From: Capitulum mitella
Lineage: Eukaryota; Arthropoda; Thecostraca; Pollicipedomorpha; Pollicipedidae
Length of the DNA stretch: 64,000 bases
Direction of reading: 5' to 3'
NCBI GenBank assembly: GCA_030062745.1
Contig: CP099854.1
Coordinates: 14,668,876-14,732,875 of the forward strand
Shown here: piece by piece, positions 23,340 through 36,223 of the stretch
Numbering within the stretch: the first letter of the stretch is position 1
Layout: the number at the start of each line of letters is the position of its first letter
Notes under the pieces: model-generated
What the model was told of the DNA's origin: nothing
The model's database searches: none
Seen by the model: the letters and a program-made list of their open reading frames with translations, nothing else
Program-made: the position numbers and the translations under genes

Positions 23340-23640
23340 GCAGATTATCGTATCAGATTTCCTTGTATTATATTTCTTCGTATGCAAATATCCGTACCAA
23401 ATCTTTGCATCGCAATTCTTTGTACGCAAATCTTTGTCCGCAAACACTCGTATGGCAAATCCTTATACACGAAGACTGGTGCATGCTAAACGAAACGTAT
23501 GGACATATCTTTGTATCGCAATTCCTTATACACGAAAGATTACGCGCAAAACTTTGCATACAAGTTCTGGTACCGCATATCTTTGCACGGGATTTCTCCA
23601 TGCATGTATTTCTTTGCAATGGATTTCTTTGTAAACAACA
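23340..23640. repeat. Degenerate short tandem array (cgcaaatctttgta-like)
   Basis: About fifteen imperfect repeats of a 15-20-bp motif such as cgcaaatctttgtacgcaaa follow one another with heavy drift. The array explains the cluster of overlapping small frames on both strands here. Confidence 0.6.
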
Positions 23641-24071
23641 GCAACTCACATCTACTCACATCTTCAGTGCATACTATAACTTGACTACCTGATCTATTTT
23701 TGTCCGAACTAGACTACCCCCTATGGATTGCAGACAAAACTTTACACAATACCTACTGCACATTTCATCGAAGGAATGCAGTACGAAGATTTCCGTATGA
23801 CAAGATGAGATACAAAGAAAGGCATGACTGTTCCCACAGTGAAAATTCCTTTCAAGCACTGGTACTTCACCATGGATGCAAATAAATTAAGTCTTCATCA
23901 GTCACTGTCATAGGTTGGATTAGTCGAGGGTGTGTTTTATTTCCAGATAATTTGTTTAACATTACGCACAGGTTCAATGTATGATAGTGTTTTCATGAAA
24001 GGTGCATGGTACAGCAATAGCGTTTTCCAGGCATTACAAAGTACGGCTATTGATATTTTCACAGGCCTTAG

Positions 24072-24315
24072 TGGCAATTCCTTATCAGGTGTCCATTTAT
24101 ACCATTTTGTCTAATCTCCTGAGTCTTCATATCATATGTGCGGCAGCTAGGTAGATGGTATGTCTTCAACTTAAAGAACTGTAGGTCCCCGCATACTGGT
24201 AATTCCTTGTCCTACAGGCAAGTCCTTGTCAGGTGTCCCTTTATACCACTTTTTTCTTATCTCCTGAGTCTCCATATCATATGTGTGGCAGCTAGGTAGA
24301 TGGTGTGTCTTCAGC
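24072..24315. repeat. About 145-bp direct repeat, two copies
   Basis: Segments 24072-24169 and 24217-24315 match closely from a ggcaattccttatcaggtgt start to a tatgtcttcaac-like end. A short third start (ggtaattccttgtc) lies between them. Confidence 0.8.
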
Positions 24316-25369
24316 TTTGTTTTATTTTAGGTCACTGCATTTCCAGACAGCGACCCATAAACATTCCTGGCCAACACATGGACTGAAGTTTGGAACTATT
24401 TTGAAAATTGGTGGTTGGTACTTGGCCTATTTTCGCGAATTTGAGTATCATGGAACAGAAATGTGAGCCTCCTTTCGCATCTCACGAAGCTTTTTCTTCT
24501 CACTGGTGCTGCAGGAGGCCATCTACATCCACCCAAACACCCCATCCCCGCCTGGTCACCGGTCGAAGTCGCGTGAACCCCTCCCTCACTCCTTCCCTCC
24601 CCCCAGCCTCCACCACTGGTCATCGGCCCTCACCTCTCCCCCGAACAAACAGCGGCTGGACCCACTCCCGATCGCGCGCAGGCATCGATCCCTACGATAT
24701 AACGCTGGCCTGTTACCCCACCAGGCAGCCGTGCCACGACTCATCTCAAGACTGTCACGAGTCGCTCGCCAAAGAACCCTGCGATGATCGGTGGCCGCGT
24801 GCGTCGGCCTCCTTCGATGACTGACAATTCTCCCGCTTGATGGCAGTAAGTCGGTGCGCTGTCGCCGAGAACAATGGATAAATCCGGGAGTGGCCAATCC
24901 CGTGACAGCTGATCCCAGGTACTGGTATGTGACTTTTCCTAATAAAGTTTAGACTGATGTCAGGAAAAGCTGCGAATGCCGTGATACAACAAAACCACAT
25001 CAGTATGATTAGAAGTTTCAATATAGAGCTTCTGGGCATCATGCTAGGTCCTTCTGAGTCAATTTTGCATTTTTCATTTTCCGGGCTCTGTGAGAATACA
25101 TTTTAGAAAAGGATCTAAACATACTGATTTTTGGTTACGGTCAGACAGATTATCGAACTTGACTGCCACAAAACGCATGCACAACTTACACAGCGGGTTC
25201 TTGCATATTAAAATATTTTCTGCAGCTTCACCTGGGTGGTTTTACGAAGATTTCAGCCTAGCCAGTTAACTGGTGGCGTCCTTTTGGTGCTCAGGATGGC
25301 CGGTGTGGCCTTTGCAATGTTGAGTAACATTCGGTGGAAGTGTGCAATAAGGACAAACTGACCTGTAGG

Positions 25370-25452
25370 GTCATCCAGAGACGTCAGATGGACGTCTCTG
25401 GATGACAGATGGATCTGAGTACCAAGAACACTAGCGTGTTCTTGGTACTCAG
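25370..25452. repeat. Two adjacent perfect hairpins
   Basis: The first has 16-bp perfect arms (GTCATCCAGAGACGTC and its complement, 25370-25406) with a 5-base loop. The second has 17-bp perfect arms (CTGAGTACCAAGAACAC and its complement, 25415-25452) around TAGC. Only eight bases separate them. They are not part of any repeat family I could delimit. Confidence 0.95.
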
Positions 25453-25729
25453 AGTTACAACTATAAATCGTTGCAATGCTACATGTGCATGATAATTGGG
25501 GTCACTTCTAATTCTTTTTTTGTGTGCCCAAGGCTATTTGAAAGTGTCTTCTTGGAATCTCCGCGTCAAATGAGCCAGAAAACATGTATCGTGCAGCATG
25601 CTATAATGGAGGTCAAATTTGAACCGACCTATGACCGTGGCACTGCACGACCTTGGGTCAGATGGCACTCAGAATACAGGACTGAGCTGTTGGGAACATA
25701 ATGTCACCAAAACTGCAGTCTCGTTCTGC

Positions 25730-25959
25730 TTTTTATTGTGATCAGGCGACTCTACGGAAAATGGTCACTTTTCGTGTCCGACCTGGTCTGTGACGTCATC
25801 ACTGACGTCACGGGACCGAAAGGCTCGGTGCTTTCGATTGCCGTTTTAATCAGCATAAGCCGACGATTTGTTTTCGAGACAGACTAGGGGGCAGGGGTCA
25901 AACGCCCCCCCCCCCCGTCAATGGAAGGTGGCGGAAAACCCCACTCAAAGCCGGCTTAA
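25730..25959 (-). mobile_element. TTAA MITE, family 3, partial copy (minus)
   Basis: The right edge, inverted, reads TTAAGCCGGCTTTGAGTGGGG, close to the family 3 terminus. The inner 200 bp match the left part of 53049-53994 in inverted order: the gtcaaacg-C-run block, the 'gattcaaacggc' region and the TGACGTCA site. The far end was not found. Confidence 0.55.
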
Positions 25960-26853
25960 GGATGGGAACACGTATTCTCGGATTTCACACGCATCAATCC
26001 AGGAAATACGAGCCATTAAAAAAGAACGATGTATAGTAGAGCCGAGAGGGGAAAAGCGCCTCCATGTTAGGGAAATGCCGGAGCTCTCGGATTGGGACAT
26101 CGCGTGGAATCAAAACATATAAAAATAGGCAATCATTTAATTGTCTAGCTTTGAGTAATGGCCGGTTTGAACTTACAATATGTCCTTGTGGTAGGAATAT
26201 ACAACACTGTGCCGGAATGGGAAAGGTACCAGGGTGATCGATCTTTTCTATGGAAACAACCTACGGCGCTCCTAAATCCACCCTAGACAGTATGTACCGA
26301 TGTACCGTAATTTACATGTAGGCAAAAAACGGATTCTACCTGTAGAAGTCTGAAAACAATACACGGTGGTGTGTTACATGAAGATGGTATGACACGGTCT
26401 TATGAATGAATCCATACTGCCATAATGACGTGTCCACGTGTCAAAAGAAATGACAAAGGGGAACAAAACAAAAAACGGCCACTACATGCATGCTTCCTAT
26501 TACAATCTTTACTAGCCTCCCCTACGCCCATCAGTGTCGTCACAAGGTGTAAAATAAGTGATCTGATATGAAATGAACATGAACATTGCAAAAAACATTC
26601 TGATTTTTAGAATATAAAACCGAGAAGAAGCACGGCTGTGCACGACTCTCAAAAACACCTTTCTGAACCCGCCTCTGATCAATTACAAAGTCATATCTTT
26701 CTACTTTAAGCAAAAACGGACTTAAGGAGAAGTCACAAAGCCTCATGGCCAAATCTCAAACCGATGAGAAGCAGCGGCCGAAAAACCTGGCTGGGAGGGG
26801 GGGGGGGGTAAAAGTCCTCCCAACCGAAAGGTTAGCAGAAGAAGGCTACTAGC

Positions 26854-28117
26854 TTCAACCCTCGTCCGTATGGGAGCCTCTGCAGAGCACGGACGTATCG
26901 GGGAGGGGAGGGATGGGTACAACCCTCAAGCCATTTCTACGCTAAGCGTGCTAGGGCGTCGCGGAAACAGCGTGTAGCGCGTTTACCACATCTCGCGACC
27001 CGTATCTCTTTTTCAGGTCTGAGTTCAACATGTGACCTTCCAGGTCGGGTCAAATATAGAAAAAATGGCAGAAAGTGGTGCATTCTCGAGTTTCATAACA
27101 AATGAACGCCAAGGAATAAATAACGAAACGACGCGGATATCACAGTGTTCGTCAATCAATTATCAGTCCATCTGTACCCATCATGACTGTATTTTATCCA
27201 CGGATTTCGATCTACGTCATGATAGGTCAATCCTTGTCAAGCGGGATCTTCGGCCTAAATGCGTTCTCGGAACTGCAGAAATATTTTTGTAGATAATAAT
27301 AGATGCTGAAGTAAAATGTAGCATCTCTTTTAGCAAATACTACCGTCGAATGACACATAAAGGTCACCAATAGGTCATCCAAAGTCATCTGAAGTCGTCC
27401 AAGGTTATCTGAAGCCAGTGACCCCGAACGGCTTCGGATTAGATAAAAATCGTGACCTGGATGCGTTAAAAACGTTTTTTGAGTTGATATTCCGTACAAA
27501 ATCCAATACTAGGCATGCCATTGTACTGCACACACATCAGTCCGCGGCCGGCGACGCTGCGCCAATCGGAGCAAGTCAGGCGTTCGCTGCTTTCCGCCCA
27601 CTTTTGATGTGCACCGAGCTTTATCATTCGATTCCTTACAACCCAAGCAATCCGACCCTAAAGGTTGTTTTGTAATAACTATCTCTCATCGTATTTCCAG
27701 AGAGCACTGGTAACGTATTTCCCGCCGCAGTTCATGACCTCAGTTTACACCCTCGACAATCCAGACAGTGAGCATAAGCTTACTAAATCTATGCGTAGTG
27801 TTACAGAACATACAACTGAGTCGACTGATGTATGTTGTATTGTATTTTTGTCCTCCAACAGTCTTACAATAGGACAAAACCGAGACCGTTGTAAACCGGC
27901 TGCGTCGGCGCGCGAAAATGACTGACATGGTTCCCGTTCCAACGTCATAGCTCGATACCATGGCAACGGAGAAGAAAAAATTTCACCATTGGATGCGGAA
28001 TAGATGTAGCAAAGAGTACACTAAATTTCAGATCGATCAAGCAAACCGTTAGGACGTTATGCTCAGAAAATTTCGGGGGGTGGAGGGTGCATTACCACCT
28101 ATGTGGCCAAGGGCTAA
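26854..28117 (+). mobile_element. TTAA MITE, family 2, copy F
   Basis: The left end ttcaaccctcgtccgtatgg and the right end, inverted ttagcccttggccacatagg, are mutated forms of the family 2 terminus TTAACCCTCGTCCGTATGGG. The interior matches copies G and E block by block, for example the gcgtcgcggaaacagcgtg and gcgttctcggaactgcag segments. Length is about 1.26 kb. It has no coding potential. Confidence 0.7.
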
Positions 28118-28339
28118 TTTCAATTGCGTTCTCGAATTACTTTTCAAACAAAATACCTCCAAAATGGGGGACGTTGGCGACTGTCCTGTGAGACCAAGGC
28201 AGGCGGAGCTGACGGGCTGGAGCATGACGAGACTCGAAATAGTCCACACAGACTCTTTGCGTTTCTCCGACTAGGCTTCATCAGTCTCTATGAAATCCTA
28301 CCTGGCCTTACCTCACTTATGCCCGAGCAGTGACACACA

Positions 28340-29197
28340 TTAAACTTCGCCCGTACAGGGCCTTCTGCATAACACGAACGTATGGGGGGGTTGGTACGAC
28401 CCCGGGCCATTTCCACACAGTGTGTCCTGGAGCGTCGCGGAACAAAACAGCATGTTGCGCGTGACGAGATCTCGCGAATGGCATCTCCTTTTAAGGTCCC
28501 CGGAAAACGGATGACCTTCCAGGTGGGGACAAATTCCAAAATTGGCAGAAAATGGTACTATTTCGAGTTTACGCGAAAATGAACGCCAACAAATAAGTGA
28601 TGACGAAACGAAACGAATATCACAGTGTTCGTCAATCAATTATGAGTCTGTCTGTACACCACATGATTGTGTTTTACCCATAAAGTCCGATCCAGGTCTT
28701 CCTGGGTGGGTCCTTGCCAAGCCGGGTCGTGCGCTTAAATGCGTTCTCGGAGCTGCAGAAACATTTTTGTAGATAATAATAGGTAATTAAGTCAAATGTA
28801 GCGTCTCAATTAACAAACACTATTGTCTGATAATACGTAAACATCATCTTAGATCATCAAAGGTTATCTAAAGCCAATGAATTCGAATGGCTTTAGCTAG
28901 CTTTCGACTCGGATTAGCTATGAATCGTAACTTAGATGCCTTAAAAGCGTTTTCGGAGTTGCAATAAAACACAAAATCTAGTTTAGGTATGCCGTGATAT
29001 TGCAGACCCGTCACTACGCGGCTGACGCCGCCCCGCCTATCGGAGCAAAAGTCAGGCGCTCGCTGCATCGCGCCCTCTTTTCGTGAAATAAAGGATAAAT
29101 TGCACCAAATTTATATCATTCGATTCCTTACACCCTCCTTCCTATACGGGTAGCGGCATCACCACCCCCTCCCCCCCCCTATACGGGTGAGGGTTAA
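28340..29197 (+). mobile_element. TTAA MITE, family 2, copy G (internally deleted)
   Basis: It begins TTAAACTTCGCCCGTACAGG and ends, inverted, TTAACCCTCACCCGTATAGG. It shares the left and middle blocks of copy F but is about 400 bp shorter, lacking the part of copy F around 27680-28050. A second tatacgggt motif lies just inside its right end, as if the terminus were duplicated. Confidence 0.7.
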
Positions 29198-29199
29198 AA

Positions 29200-32100
29200 C
29201 CATCGATTCACGCACTGCGGTGGGCATGTTGCATGGGCATGGGTCCAGGATTTCACGCATTCCGCGGTTTGTAATCACTCACTGTATTTAGCACTCAGTT
29301 CACGATTTTGTCAACATCGAACATACGGCTGTGGAAATGATTAAAAAGGCGGCTCGAAGGAGTTAACCTGCTAGCAGGCTAAATTAGTACGGTGTGAGAC
29401 CCCGAAAGACGAGCGCCGACAAAACCGATCCCTCTGGAAAACGAGGAACAGAAAGCGTGCAACACCTCTTCATTCCGGGCTCACTAGGCCAGTGTCAGCT
29501 CCTGTTAATTTTATACGAAAAAGACAGGTCCAAAACCGGCTTTTCGAATCCATAAATCACAACCCATGCACTACAGTGATCGAACAAGTTTGTTTTTTTT
29601 TCTAGTGTGGCCGAAACGGCTTGATCGCATGACCAAAGACAGGTTTCGGATCTACCTTATAACCAGCAATCAGAGACAGTAAATTTGGCGCCATAGAAAA
29701 TTTTCAGTGTGAAGAATCCAGCTGCACCAAAAAGGAAACCAGGAACATTACACCAATGCAAGATGTTAACCCAGCTTCAGCCCACCCCAGGTTCCACCTT
29801 CATTTTTCCCCTGCTGGTGGCATTAGTCTCCCACGTTTCTAAGGAGTTCTGCAAGCCTACATTGGGAATACATCGGTTATGCTCATGTAAAGTACAACTA
29901 AAGGTTCATGTGACCCAGCTGTTATTGTGAAGGTCTCTGATGATGCAGCTGAAAGTAATCCAAAGCCTTGAAACAGACTAGGGTTTACGAATCGCCTGTC
30001 GAACAGGCACTCGCCACAGACTCGAAATACACAAAATACGAATCCCATGATAGCGCAATGGGGTGTAACAGCATATCCTTGTTCACACGCCCCAAATGGA
30101 ACGAAAAATTCCGAACGCTACGTTCACACGCGCAACGACAGCGATACAAATGTTTTCGTTATTTTACCGCCAAATGGTCCTTAAATTGCAAGCCAATCAC
30201 TATGCGTTCCTTTTTTCCTAACACCCATTAGTCCACATCCGCCAGGACTGGCTGGACTGTTTCTGTGGGGCTTTTTCACGTTTTTCATGTTTCACGGAGC
30301 TCCCGCCCAGCCAGACACATCAACGCGGGATCCGCGCATGGCTCAAAAGCAGGGTGTGGCCAGGGGGGCATGGGGAGCATGGCCCCTCCCCTGAGCCAAG
30401 CGGTCTACACTAGAAATATGGTAATTTCGCACGAATACGGAATAGTGGTCATATATATGCTGCAAAAGCAAACATTATACGTTTTCCTGAGCGTTAAATA
30501 TGGGGAAAATTACATCAAATTGCTGCTGTTCCTATACATTTTGTCATATGCCAGTGCCATATGGTAGAATTTGACAATGCCTCCCCCAGGAAAATCCTGG
30601 CTACGTGCCTGTTCAAAAGTATACAAAAACGAAAGTCGCTATCGACTAAGCAATTTCGCCGACAACGTTCCCGCCAACAACTGATGTACACCTTTACGGC
30701 ACATACAGCACATTTACTTAAACTGGGGGGGATTCCAAGTAAATCAAACGACGACAAAAGGCCAGGCGATGAACGGGGCCGCGGGATGACAACACGCGGT
30801 GCGTGACTTTTTTCGCACGTGTCCATGCGGTGGACCTCCTACGCATCCCTCGGATTACTCTCCTGAACCCTAAACACGCAACAGTGTTCCGCGACACCGC
30901 AGTTCAGCCATTTAACCAACGGCATGACGCTGCAACAAACTTCCAATACGTTTGCAAGCACGTATGATAACAGCACATGACAGCGCGACCCGGGAAATAT
31001 AATAAACGATTTTTTTCCGAATTATTGGCTCTAGTGGCTGGGTTGCAGCACACCATTTTCACTCACCACCTGGCCTCATGCGACGTATCTGGCTGGCAGC
31101 GCAGTCGCGTGCACACGCAACCCGTGTGGCCCCAGGGCGCCGAACACTGAGACCCGCCGGCCACGAGGGTGACGTCACCACTGCTCAATCAGGAGCGGAG
31201 TCAGGCCCGACGGAGTGGGGGGGGGGAACGCACTTCACGGGCTGAGTTCTGAGGGCTTCCTTGTGCCGTCGGAAACAGTATGTCTCTCTCTCCTGCGCGG
31301 CGTCTGATGCAGCTGGACAGAGCCTGGAGTCGCTTCTGCCGACATCGGCTAATGCAGCTCTCATTTTCAGCCGCCGTCTCTGACGGCAACGACCGACACC
31401 GACGATCTGGTCCTTAGCCGCCGCAAATCGCTGATTCCACCATCAAATCAACGGTGCACGTAATGTTTGGCTGTTCACCAGACCCGTTACCAATAAATAC
31501 CACCGAGCTGAAGAAGCTTAATACGCTACCAGCATTTCCACGCGCACAATTTCAACATCGAAATGCCCCAGCACAGAGGCGCAATTCCGTATACATTTCG
31601 TGTGAAGTTTTCCATACCAAAGAACATTATGAGTACGAAAATTCATACCAATTTCTTGACCCACTGATGCGTTTTCTTGCTTTATGAAATAAATCGCGGT
31701 AAATACGTAGCAACTTCACATATTAAGGTTTGTTGTTGTTTACTGGCGTATTCGGGCGCGCCTACATATTAACGTTTCATGAGTATATTTTCCCGTACTA
31801 AAATTCATGGCTAGAGATCCCGGAAGAGGCCAGTATTCAGGGGTTTTAACATTAGACCTATGGCAATGACTGGAAAGAAACGGTCCGAAATCCAATGCTG
31901 ACCCGCCCCACAATTTCCTGAGAGCTTCAGCCAGGCCAAAATTTTCCAATTCTACACCCATACCCCTGCATGTTAAGAAATATAACATTAGTCCTTAGCA
32001 CCACATGGAATGGAACAATTTTATCCCCTACGACTCTGAAACGAGTTTCACAGTCAATGACACAACAGCTGTGGTCGGAGCAAAGGAACGGGAACAAGCG

Positions 32101-33186
32101 ACGCCACGATTGTCCTCGCGAACTCTTACCAAAAATCGGAGAGCAGAAACAACGCTTCCGATTGATTATTCCGGGCCAAAAATGTCGTCTGACCTCTTGA
32201 CTTCCCGGCCTCCCGCAACCACCATTCCTTGCGCCACCCCACAACGCCGGACGAACTTCAGCCGCGCCGTGCCCTCCCCCCCCTCCCCTCCCCCACCCTC
32301 AGCACTCGGCCGCCGCAGCCGTGGGAACGCCAGCGACATGCGACGCGGTGACTTGAATTCCGGCCCGACGATCGACCCAGGTCAACCACTTCGGCCACCC
32401 CCGGTCCCCACGCCCCGGGGTGGGGAGAGCCCGCGCAGCTTCCGAGTCTGCGGGTCGTGACCTGACCAGTGAAGAGCAAGCCGAGGACGGCACAGCCAAC
32501 GTCCGTAGGACCTAGAGATCTCGACACGACTGCGCCAAGGAAAGCCAGAACCGCCGCCATCATCCGAACGCAGAACGTAAGCCTTCCGAAGAAGCGAGGC
32601 ATAACAAAACCATTAGACATTAAACCTCTAGGATGCGGCGTCGGTTCCTTTAAGTCAGACCTTCCGCTTTTTTAACCAATATGTAACTCCGAAACAAAAC
32701 TACACGCGGGAGCGGTCATCGTCAATCGAAACCTGCTTTCCTTGCGAAGTGGCATCCATTTATGGCCGGGCGGGTGAACGAGGGCAGCGAGCGAGCAGTC
32801 TGTAATCTGCAGGACTGCGATGCGCTTCCATATGCTGAGCAGTGAGTAGCTGAAAGTGGTCGAGTCGTGGGTACTAGGGCTCTATTTGTGGCTTCAGAGT
32901 CTAGATTTCCATTATGCATCGTGTGGTCACGACATTTTCCGTTCGTATCTGCGCGTTAAACAGACCTCCGACTGCGCAATCGGCCCAGGAAAGTCCCAGC
33001 ATACAAGGCAGCCAGAGTTTTATAACTTTTGACAATATAACGGTACTGGGTCAAATATAGGTCATAACGGTCCTGGATCCTGTGTCTTAGCGGTGATATC
33101 ACGTCTCTGCTTAAGAGATCGGAGCCAAATCCGAGCAACGTACAAGGTGTCGACGGAGTGGGGAGATGACAAAACTACGTTAAGCT
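29200..33186. other. Intronic sequence, no gene recognised
   Basis: GC-richer patches at 31070-31400 and 32090-32600 give opposed frames (for example 32005-32460 plus and 32258-32620 minus) without recognisable domains. A G run at 31216-31226 and a C-rich tract at 32274-32300 may mark worn element ends. Confidence 0.35.
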
Positions 33187-34412
33187 TTAACCTTATTTTC
33201 CTACCCATAATAGACGCATTCGCGTGTGCTGGAGGGGGGGGGGGGGATGTAGAGGGTTTCTCGTTCCCCCTGAGGATCTCAAGAATTTCCTGTTCCATTT
33301 CATGCAAAAAAACGGCAATTAATTCGCCATGAAGTAAACTGCAATTACGAAATTCTGAAAATTTTCTTAAGGTTGGACACAGACGACAAAAATGAGAAAG
33401 GGTGCATTTTTTACTTCTTAAAACTTGGATGTCCATGAACAGATTTTGATCCAATTGGCATGGATCGAGGGCTAATCGATGCGACTTTTTCCTTTGGCCC
33501 ATTCGTTCAGAATTTTGAGAAAATGAATGAGCATTTGCATGGCTTGGAAACGAAAATTTATTTTTTGAAAAGTGAGCTGACAAAAGTTTCGTTTTTTCTC
33601 TTAATAACTGGCATAACTCAAAAACATTTCTTATCCTCACTAGCCATTTCATACTTTAAAAAAACAAACTGTCTTACACTGGCTGTATGCTGGCAAAGGC
33701 GGCGCCAGGAACATGAAAAGAGGAACCCTCGTGGTCGCATTTTCATCAGACCAACCTACAATCTTTGAACTCAAATGACATCAGAATCAAACGAGATGGC
33801 GTAAGGTTCATTTCATAATGTTCGAAAATGACTCCAGATAGCTGAATCGACATTCTCCTCAAAGTCCTATTTATGACCGTCATGATACAGGGTACGCGTG
33901 CAGGCATTTTAGGCCATAACTCAGTGATTTAACCTGATAACAACCTAAAACGTGAAATTCAAGTAGAGGACATTGTCGAGTCACATGTGTTCGGGTGTTT
34001 AATTTTTAAAATTAGCATAAAAGATATTATCATGAAGCCAACTGAGTTTGCATCTTGACCTGACTTTGTGAAGTGGCCTCAGGTGCAGAAATATATGTTT
34101 CCATTGCTGTTTAGTCGTATACCTATACATTGATGTAACGTTTCAAGTTCTATCTGTATAACTATTTTTGGCAGCCACTTCTCTGTTGCGTTCAACAGTG
34201 GCAAAAACGGCATGGGGTTGTTTTCAAAACACGGCCTGACTTAGCCCCTGGGAAATATAAAAATATGAAAACCTGACATAAGTAGAACGTCTTAGGTGAG
34301 GGTGAAGGATAGGTGAAGCGATGAAGTTTCGTGAAACTGCCTCAAAACCCTGGAAATAGGAAGCAATCTCTGAACCCAACATCCCCCGCCCCATACGGAA
34401 ACAGGGTTGTAA
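33187..34412 (+). mobile_element. Old family 1-related MITE copy
   Basis: It starts tttaaccttattttcctacc and ends in a sequence whose inverse is gttacaaccctgtttccgta. The G run, 'aggatctcaagaa' block, TGACCT-type half-sites and terminal gtttcgtgaaactgc block appear in the family 1 order, but with much divergence. The ORFs inside are mirror artefacts. Confidence 0.55.
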
Positions 34413-34416
34413 CTTA

Positions 34417-34447
<31 letters not shown>

Positions 34448-34469
34448 AGTTACAACCCTGTCTCCGTAT

Positions 34470-34526
<57 letters not shown>

Positions 34527-34623
34527 ATTATAATAATTATAATATATATATATATATTATAAATATATATAATATAAATATATATATAATTATATATAAT
34601 ATATATAATAATAAATATGTATA

Positions 34624-34688
<65 letters not shown>

Positions 34689-34700
34689 TATAAAACACAT
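34393..34700. repeat. Hairpin of a MITE end plus long (AT)n tract
   Basis: From 34393 to 34469 two inverted copies of the terminus atacggaaacagggttgtaa (one mismatch) face each other around a (TA)n loop. About 230 bp of AT-only microsatellite follows. Confidence 0.9.
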
Positions 34701-34839
34701 GACATGACAAAATACCCCTAACCTACATTTTCCTAGTAAGAAGTGCTAAAATGTGGAAAGACAGGATAGGAAAAATGACAGAACGAATAGGAAGTGGTAG
34801 ATAGAAGTAGATAGGTTGAATAGATAGGAATGGTGACAA

Positions 34840-34931
34840 AGTTTCGTGAAGTTGCTTTAAAACCCTGGAAATGGGGAGCCAAAAAACCAGAGAAGCTTTT
34901 GAAGCTCGCCCCATACGGGAATAGGATTATG
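34840..34931 (+). mobile_element. Family 1-related right terminus only
   Basis: A 90-bp piece (aagtttcgtgaagttgcttt to cccatacgggaataggatta) matches the right end of the old copy at 33187-34412, without the rest of an element. Confidence 0.5.
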
Positions 34932-35116
34932 TACTTTATAGAAAAGATCCCTTTCATAGCTTTTCCTGGTAGGCAGTGCTAGCAATCTGCTGAGATGCCT
35001 GAAAATACAATTTTTTTTTGTTTCCCGCTGGTTAGGTAAGGCCGGCTTCCTACTGGTGTTCTGGCCGTCGCAGAAAACACGACGGGAATAAAGTCTTAAT
35101 GACATTAATGAATAAT

Positions 35117-35154
35117 GCCTATATATATAACGGTATATATATCGCTATATATCG

Positions 35155-35199
<45 letters not shown>
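35117..35199. repeat. (AT)n microsatellite
   Basis: AT repeat with a few TATCGC interruptions at its left end. Confidence 0.9.
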
Positions 35200-35203
<4 letters not shown>

Positions 35204-35401
35204 CGAAAACCCTTATTATCCGATAGTCATGCAAGGTCAACCTAGAGCGAATGATTAATCGTTTTTGCCCCAGAACAAAGAAAAGTATACATGTGAAACC
35301 AACTCGATACGTTTTGAAACATTTCATAAAAGTTTACGATGTCCCAAATGGCAAATGATCTTAGAAATGATATCAGATCATGTTAGGTCACGTCAAGTCA
35401 T

Positions 35402-35487
35402 GACATTTCAATGCCTTGGGAGCCGAATGACCTTGTAGTCGGTGCGCCCCTAAGCCCCAATAACCAACCAACCGACATTTCAATGCC
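35402..35487 (+). mobile_element. 58-bp SINE-like insertion with 14-bp target duplications
   Basis: The sequence GACATTTCAATGCC occurs at 35402-35415 and identically at 35474-35487. Between them is a 58-bp insert that includes gtcggtgcgcccctaagccc and ends in ataaccaaccaacc, a short-repeat tail of the kind some SINEs and LINEs carry. Perfect direct duplications plus a simple-repeat tail on one side indicate target-primed retroposition of a strongly 5'-shortened element in plus orientation. Which partner LINE is unknown. Confidence 0.75.
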
Positions 35488-35879
35488 CTCACGAGCATAA
35501 ACTGAAATGTATATTTATCGTGCATTGCCAGAACAGTATATGCATTCCATACATATTTTGTCGTTTATGTAACCAACTGACCTAATCTCAGTTCAATGAC
35601 CCCTCACAAATGGTTTGCTGAATTACTGAAAAACCGTATCAGACGATTTGTATCCCTTTTCTTATCCAAAAAAAGTCACCTATACAGGATAATTTCTGGC
35701 AGAAAGACCACAAACAGCATTTCAGTACGACTGACTTCAGATCAGGTCAAACAATCTTCCCCAAAAATTGACAACATGCATTTTGTAGAGAATGGGTTAA
35801 CGATTGGAACAATGTTATCCGTTTCTCAACGTCTCTTTTTGGCATTAAACATTTTTTTAATCTTCATAATCAAATTTAT

Positions 35880-35965
35880 ATATAATACATTAATTTATAT
35901 TTATATTATAATATAGTATATTATACATATTATAATATATTATATAATAATATAATATATATTAG
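35880..35965. repeat. AT-only tract with small palindromes
   Basis: AT-only sequence built of tataatata-like units. Confidence 0.85.
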
Positions 35966-36223
35966 AACATGTTCCTAATCAAAATATAAAAAAATTCATA
36001 ATGATCAAACATTTCATTAAACATTTTTTGATATACCTTGCCCAAAGTTCAAATAGGTAAGCAGCCTGACATGACCTGATTTTGAAATTTTATCTCAAGA
36101 TGCAAAAATGGTGTACAAATAGCTAGTAAAAATGTGATGTTTCCAGCTCCCTTCATTTCTGCGTTATGTTTATGAAACATGAGGGGGGGAGCTGTCGAGA
36201 CCCTTCCCTCGGGTGAACAAAGG

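Noticed and set aside
24396..24623. Minus-strand RWPPAAPVRRKSF as KH1 candidate
   Set aside because: No surrounding similarity, and the spacing of basic residues does not fit the KH1 strand.
30740..30800. Minus-strand FIAWPF motif resembling the missing BicC KH1 segment
   Set aside because: The IAWP match is followed by Val-Val-Val and a stop, with no basic KLKIG stretch and no splice sites in the right phase.
32005..32620. Opposed frames of 151 and 120 codons
   Set aside because: Mirror frames in C-rich sequence, no known domain.
33062..33652. 196-codon minus frame
   Set aside because: Lies largely within an old family 1-related MITE, and the same segments occur in other copies without openness.
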